Assembly (NCBI GenBank): GCA_035642095.1
Contig: DASQTB010000063.1
Location: 1 to 53,321, forward strand
Origin: DASQTB01 sp035642095
GTDB lineage: Bacteria > Actinomycetota > UBA4738 > CALAEC01
Direction: 5' to 3'
Length of the DNA: 53,321 nucleotides
Part shown: piece after piece, positions 52,208 through 53,321 of the stretch
Layout of the letters: each line of letters begins with the position of its first letter
Numbering within the stretch: position 1 is the stretch's first letter
Notes under the pieces: model-generated
Database searches by the model: none
Told to the model about the DNA's origin: nothing
What the model saw: only the letters and a program-made list of their open reading frames with translations
Translations under genes and position numbers: made by a program

Positions 52208-53321
52208 TGGGCGTGCGAGGGCGTCTGGCGATCGCCGTTCTGACCTCGGCGGCGGTGGTCCTCGGTGGGCTGGCCCTCGACCGGCGGATCGGCCTCCGGG
52301 GGCCAGAAGTGGCCTCGCTCGGGGCGGAGGTGTCCGGTGCCTGGTTCTGCCCCCACGGCGGGGGAGAGGGATGGCGAGCCTGGGTCGCGGCGGTCAATCC
52401 AACGGCCGAGACGGCGGAGGTCCGGCTGACCTCAGGGAGCGGGCCCTCGGCTCAGCGGGCCCGCGAGATCCTGCCTCCGCAGACGCTCCGAACCCTCGAG
52501 GTTCCCGCCACCGAGATGGTGGCCGCCACCGTGGTCGAGTTCCTCGGCGCGGAGGCGGTCGCCGGGATGATCGTCGTCCGGCCGGAAGGTGAAGGCGGAG
52601 GCGTGGCGGCGGAGCCGTGTGCCGGTCGGGCCGGCACCCGGTGGTGGGTGCCGGAAGGAAGCACGCTTCGAGGGGAGGCCGCCCAGCTGGTCGTCCACAA
52701 CCCGTTCTCCACCGACGCGGTCTTCGACGTCGGGCTGGCCACCAGGGAGAGGACGCTGCGCCCGGGCAGGCTGAAGGGGATCGTGATGCGGCCGGGTCAG
52801 GTCCGAGCCCTGGACCTGGGTCGGTTCGCCCTCGGCGAGGAATCCCTGTCGGCGACGGTCACCGCCCCGCTGGGCCGGGTCGTCGTGTCGGGGGTGGTGG
52901 CCTCCTCGGGCGGGATTCGTTCGACGATCGGGGTCCCGGCGCCGTCCCGCCGGTGGATCCTCCCCGGAGGTGGCGATGGTTCGGGCTTCCTGAGCGTGAC
53001 GGCGACGGCCGATGCTCCCGCGCCGATCCATGCTCGAGCCCAGACCGCGGAGGCCGAGGCCGCCCTGGTCGACCTGGAGACCGTCCCCGCCGGGACGACG
53101 TTGGTCCTCGACGAAGAGGTTCGGGAAGCCGGGGTCGCCGTGCAGGCCGACGGTCCGGCGCCGTTCGTCTCGTCCCGGCGGCTGTTCGCCCTGCCGCCTC
53201 CCGAACCTCCCCGGCCGGACCGCCGGAAGGGTGGCCGGCAGGCTCGAGGAGGACAGAACGAGGAGGCGCCGCCGCCCCCGGTCCCGCCCGACGTCGCCGC
53301 CACGGCGGGAGCGCCGGCCCC
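52207..53321 (+). CDS. DUF5719-like exported protein, truncated by the window end
   Basis: At least 371 residues are present; the frame is open to the edge. An N-terminal membrane anchor or signal (LAIAVLTSAAVVLGGLALD) is followed by repeated beta-sandwich-like units: GAWFCPHGGGEGWRAWVAAV, then TRWWVPEGSTLRGEAAQLVV with HNPFSTDAVFDVGLA, and VVVSGVVASSGG. The W-x-P-E-G and N-P elements are typical of DUF5719. The visible C-terminal part becomes Pro/Arg-rich (LPPPEPPRPDRRKGG). Probably an extracytoplasmic partner of the preceding glycosyltransferase. ATG 52207 overlaps its stop (TGATG). Confidence 0.72.
   Translation, partial: MGVRGRLAIAVLTSAAVVLGGLALDRRIGLRGPEVASLGAEVSGAWFCPHGGGEGWRAWVAAVNPTAETAEVRLTSGSGPSAQRAREILPPQTLRTLEVPATEMVAATVVEFLGAEAVAGMIVVRPEGEGGGVAAEPCAGRAGTRWWVPEGSTLRGEAAQLVVHNPFSTDAVFDVGLATRERTLRPGRLKGIVMRPGQVRALDLGRFALGEESLSATVTAPLGRVVVSGVVASSGGIRSTIGVPAPSRRWILPGGGDGSGFLSVTATADAPAPIHARAQTAEAEAALVDLETVPAGTTLVLDEEVREAGVAVQADGPAPFVSSRRLFALPPPEPPRPDRRKGGRQARGGQNEEAPPPPVPPDVAATAGAPA

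Overview
The window is a very GC-rich, gene-dense stretch of a bacterial chromosome. Third codon positions are mostly G or C, GTG starts are common, and many neighbouring genes overlap by 4 nt (ATGA/GTGA). The organism is most probably an actinomycetote. A WhiB protein (48374..48601), a complete set of F420 tailoring and FO-synthase genes (fbiA, fbiB, fused fbiC), an actinobacterial-type acyl-CoA carboxylase beta plus epsilon pair, an LCP protein, DUF3105 and DUF5719-like proteins and a ClpC1-like N domain all point there. Glycan genes, fbiA/fbiB, whiB and accD/accE also lie close together in Mycobacterium tuberculosis. The class cannot be fixed from sequence alone. No tRNA, rRNA, CRISPR array, insertion sequence, integrase or phage gene was seen, and no stretch above 300 bases lacks a gene.

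Layout. 1..5356 holds the end of an M23 peptidase gene, ethylmalonyl-CoA mutase (meaA) and a large GAF/GGDEF/GAF/GAF/HD-GYP c-di-GMP protein. 5620..10055 carries an MAO-like amine oxidase, a short citrate-synthase-like protein, a small membrane protein, 3-hydroxybutyryl-CoA dehydrogenase and an amidohydrolase. 10062..16576 (minus strand) is a secreted protein gene, then a tightly overlapping operon read in the order accD, accE, DUF2007-like, family III CoA-transferase, cupin, GT4 glycosyltransferase, class V aminotransferase. 16750..19609 has a stand-alone PD-(D/E)XK nuclease with a Cas4/AddB-like cysteine set, a double Clp-N domain protein ending in a zinc ribbon, and a secreted glycosidase-like protein. 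19671..31060 returns to acyl-CoA chemistry: crotonyl-CoA carboxylase/reductase (ccr), a sarcosine-oxidase-like enzyme, methylmalonyl-CoA epimerase, an FtsH-like protease interrupted by an in-frame TAG, thioesterases, thiolase, acyl-CoA dehydrogenase and an acetyl-CoA-synthetase-like enzyme.

31095..41086 is a surface-glycan locus: LCP ligase, rmlA, GT4, rmlB, rmlD, Wzm/Wzt ABC exporter, a small SMR-like flippase, a rhamnosyltransferase-like GT2 and a second sugar-nucleotide pyrophosphorylase. Next come SpoIID/LytB and DUF3105 proteins, fbiB-fbiA divergent from fbiC, whiB, a histone-H1-like basic protein, and a giant GT2/membrane protein followed by a DUF5719-like protein that runs off the end.

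How the genes fit together. Thiolase, 3-hydroxyacyl-CoA dehydrogenase, Ccr, epimerase, MeaA and a carboxylase beta subunit are core steps of the ethylmalonyl-CoA route, dispersed over several short operons. The malyl-CoA/mesaconyl steps and the biotin carboxylase subunit are not in the window. The glycan locus has RmlA, B and D but no RmlC. The most striking observations are the amber stop inside ftsH-like, the Clp-N/zinc-ribbon protein, the nuclease with putative Fe-S cysteines, a 9-codon leader ORF ahead of rmlB, overlapping divergent F420 promoters, and DnaA-box-like sites before whiB.
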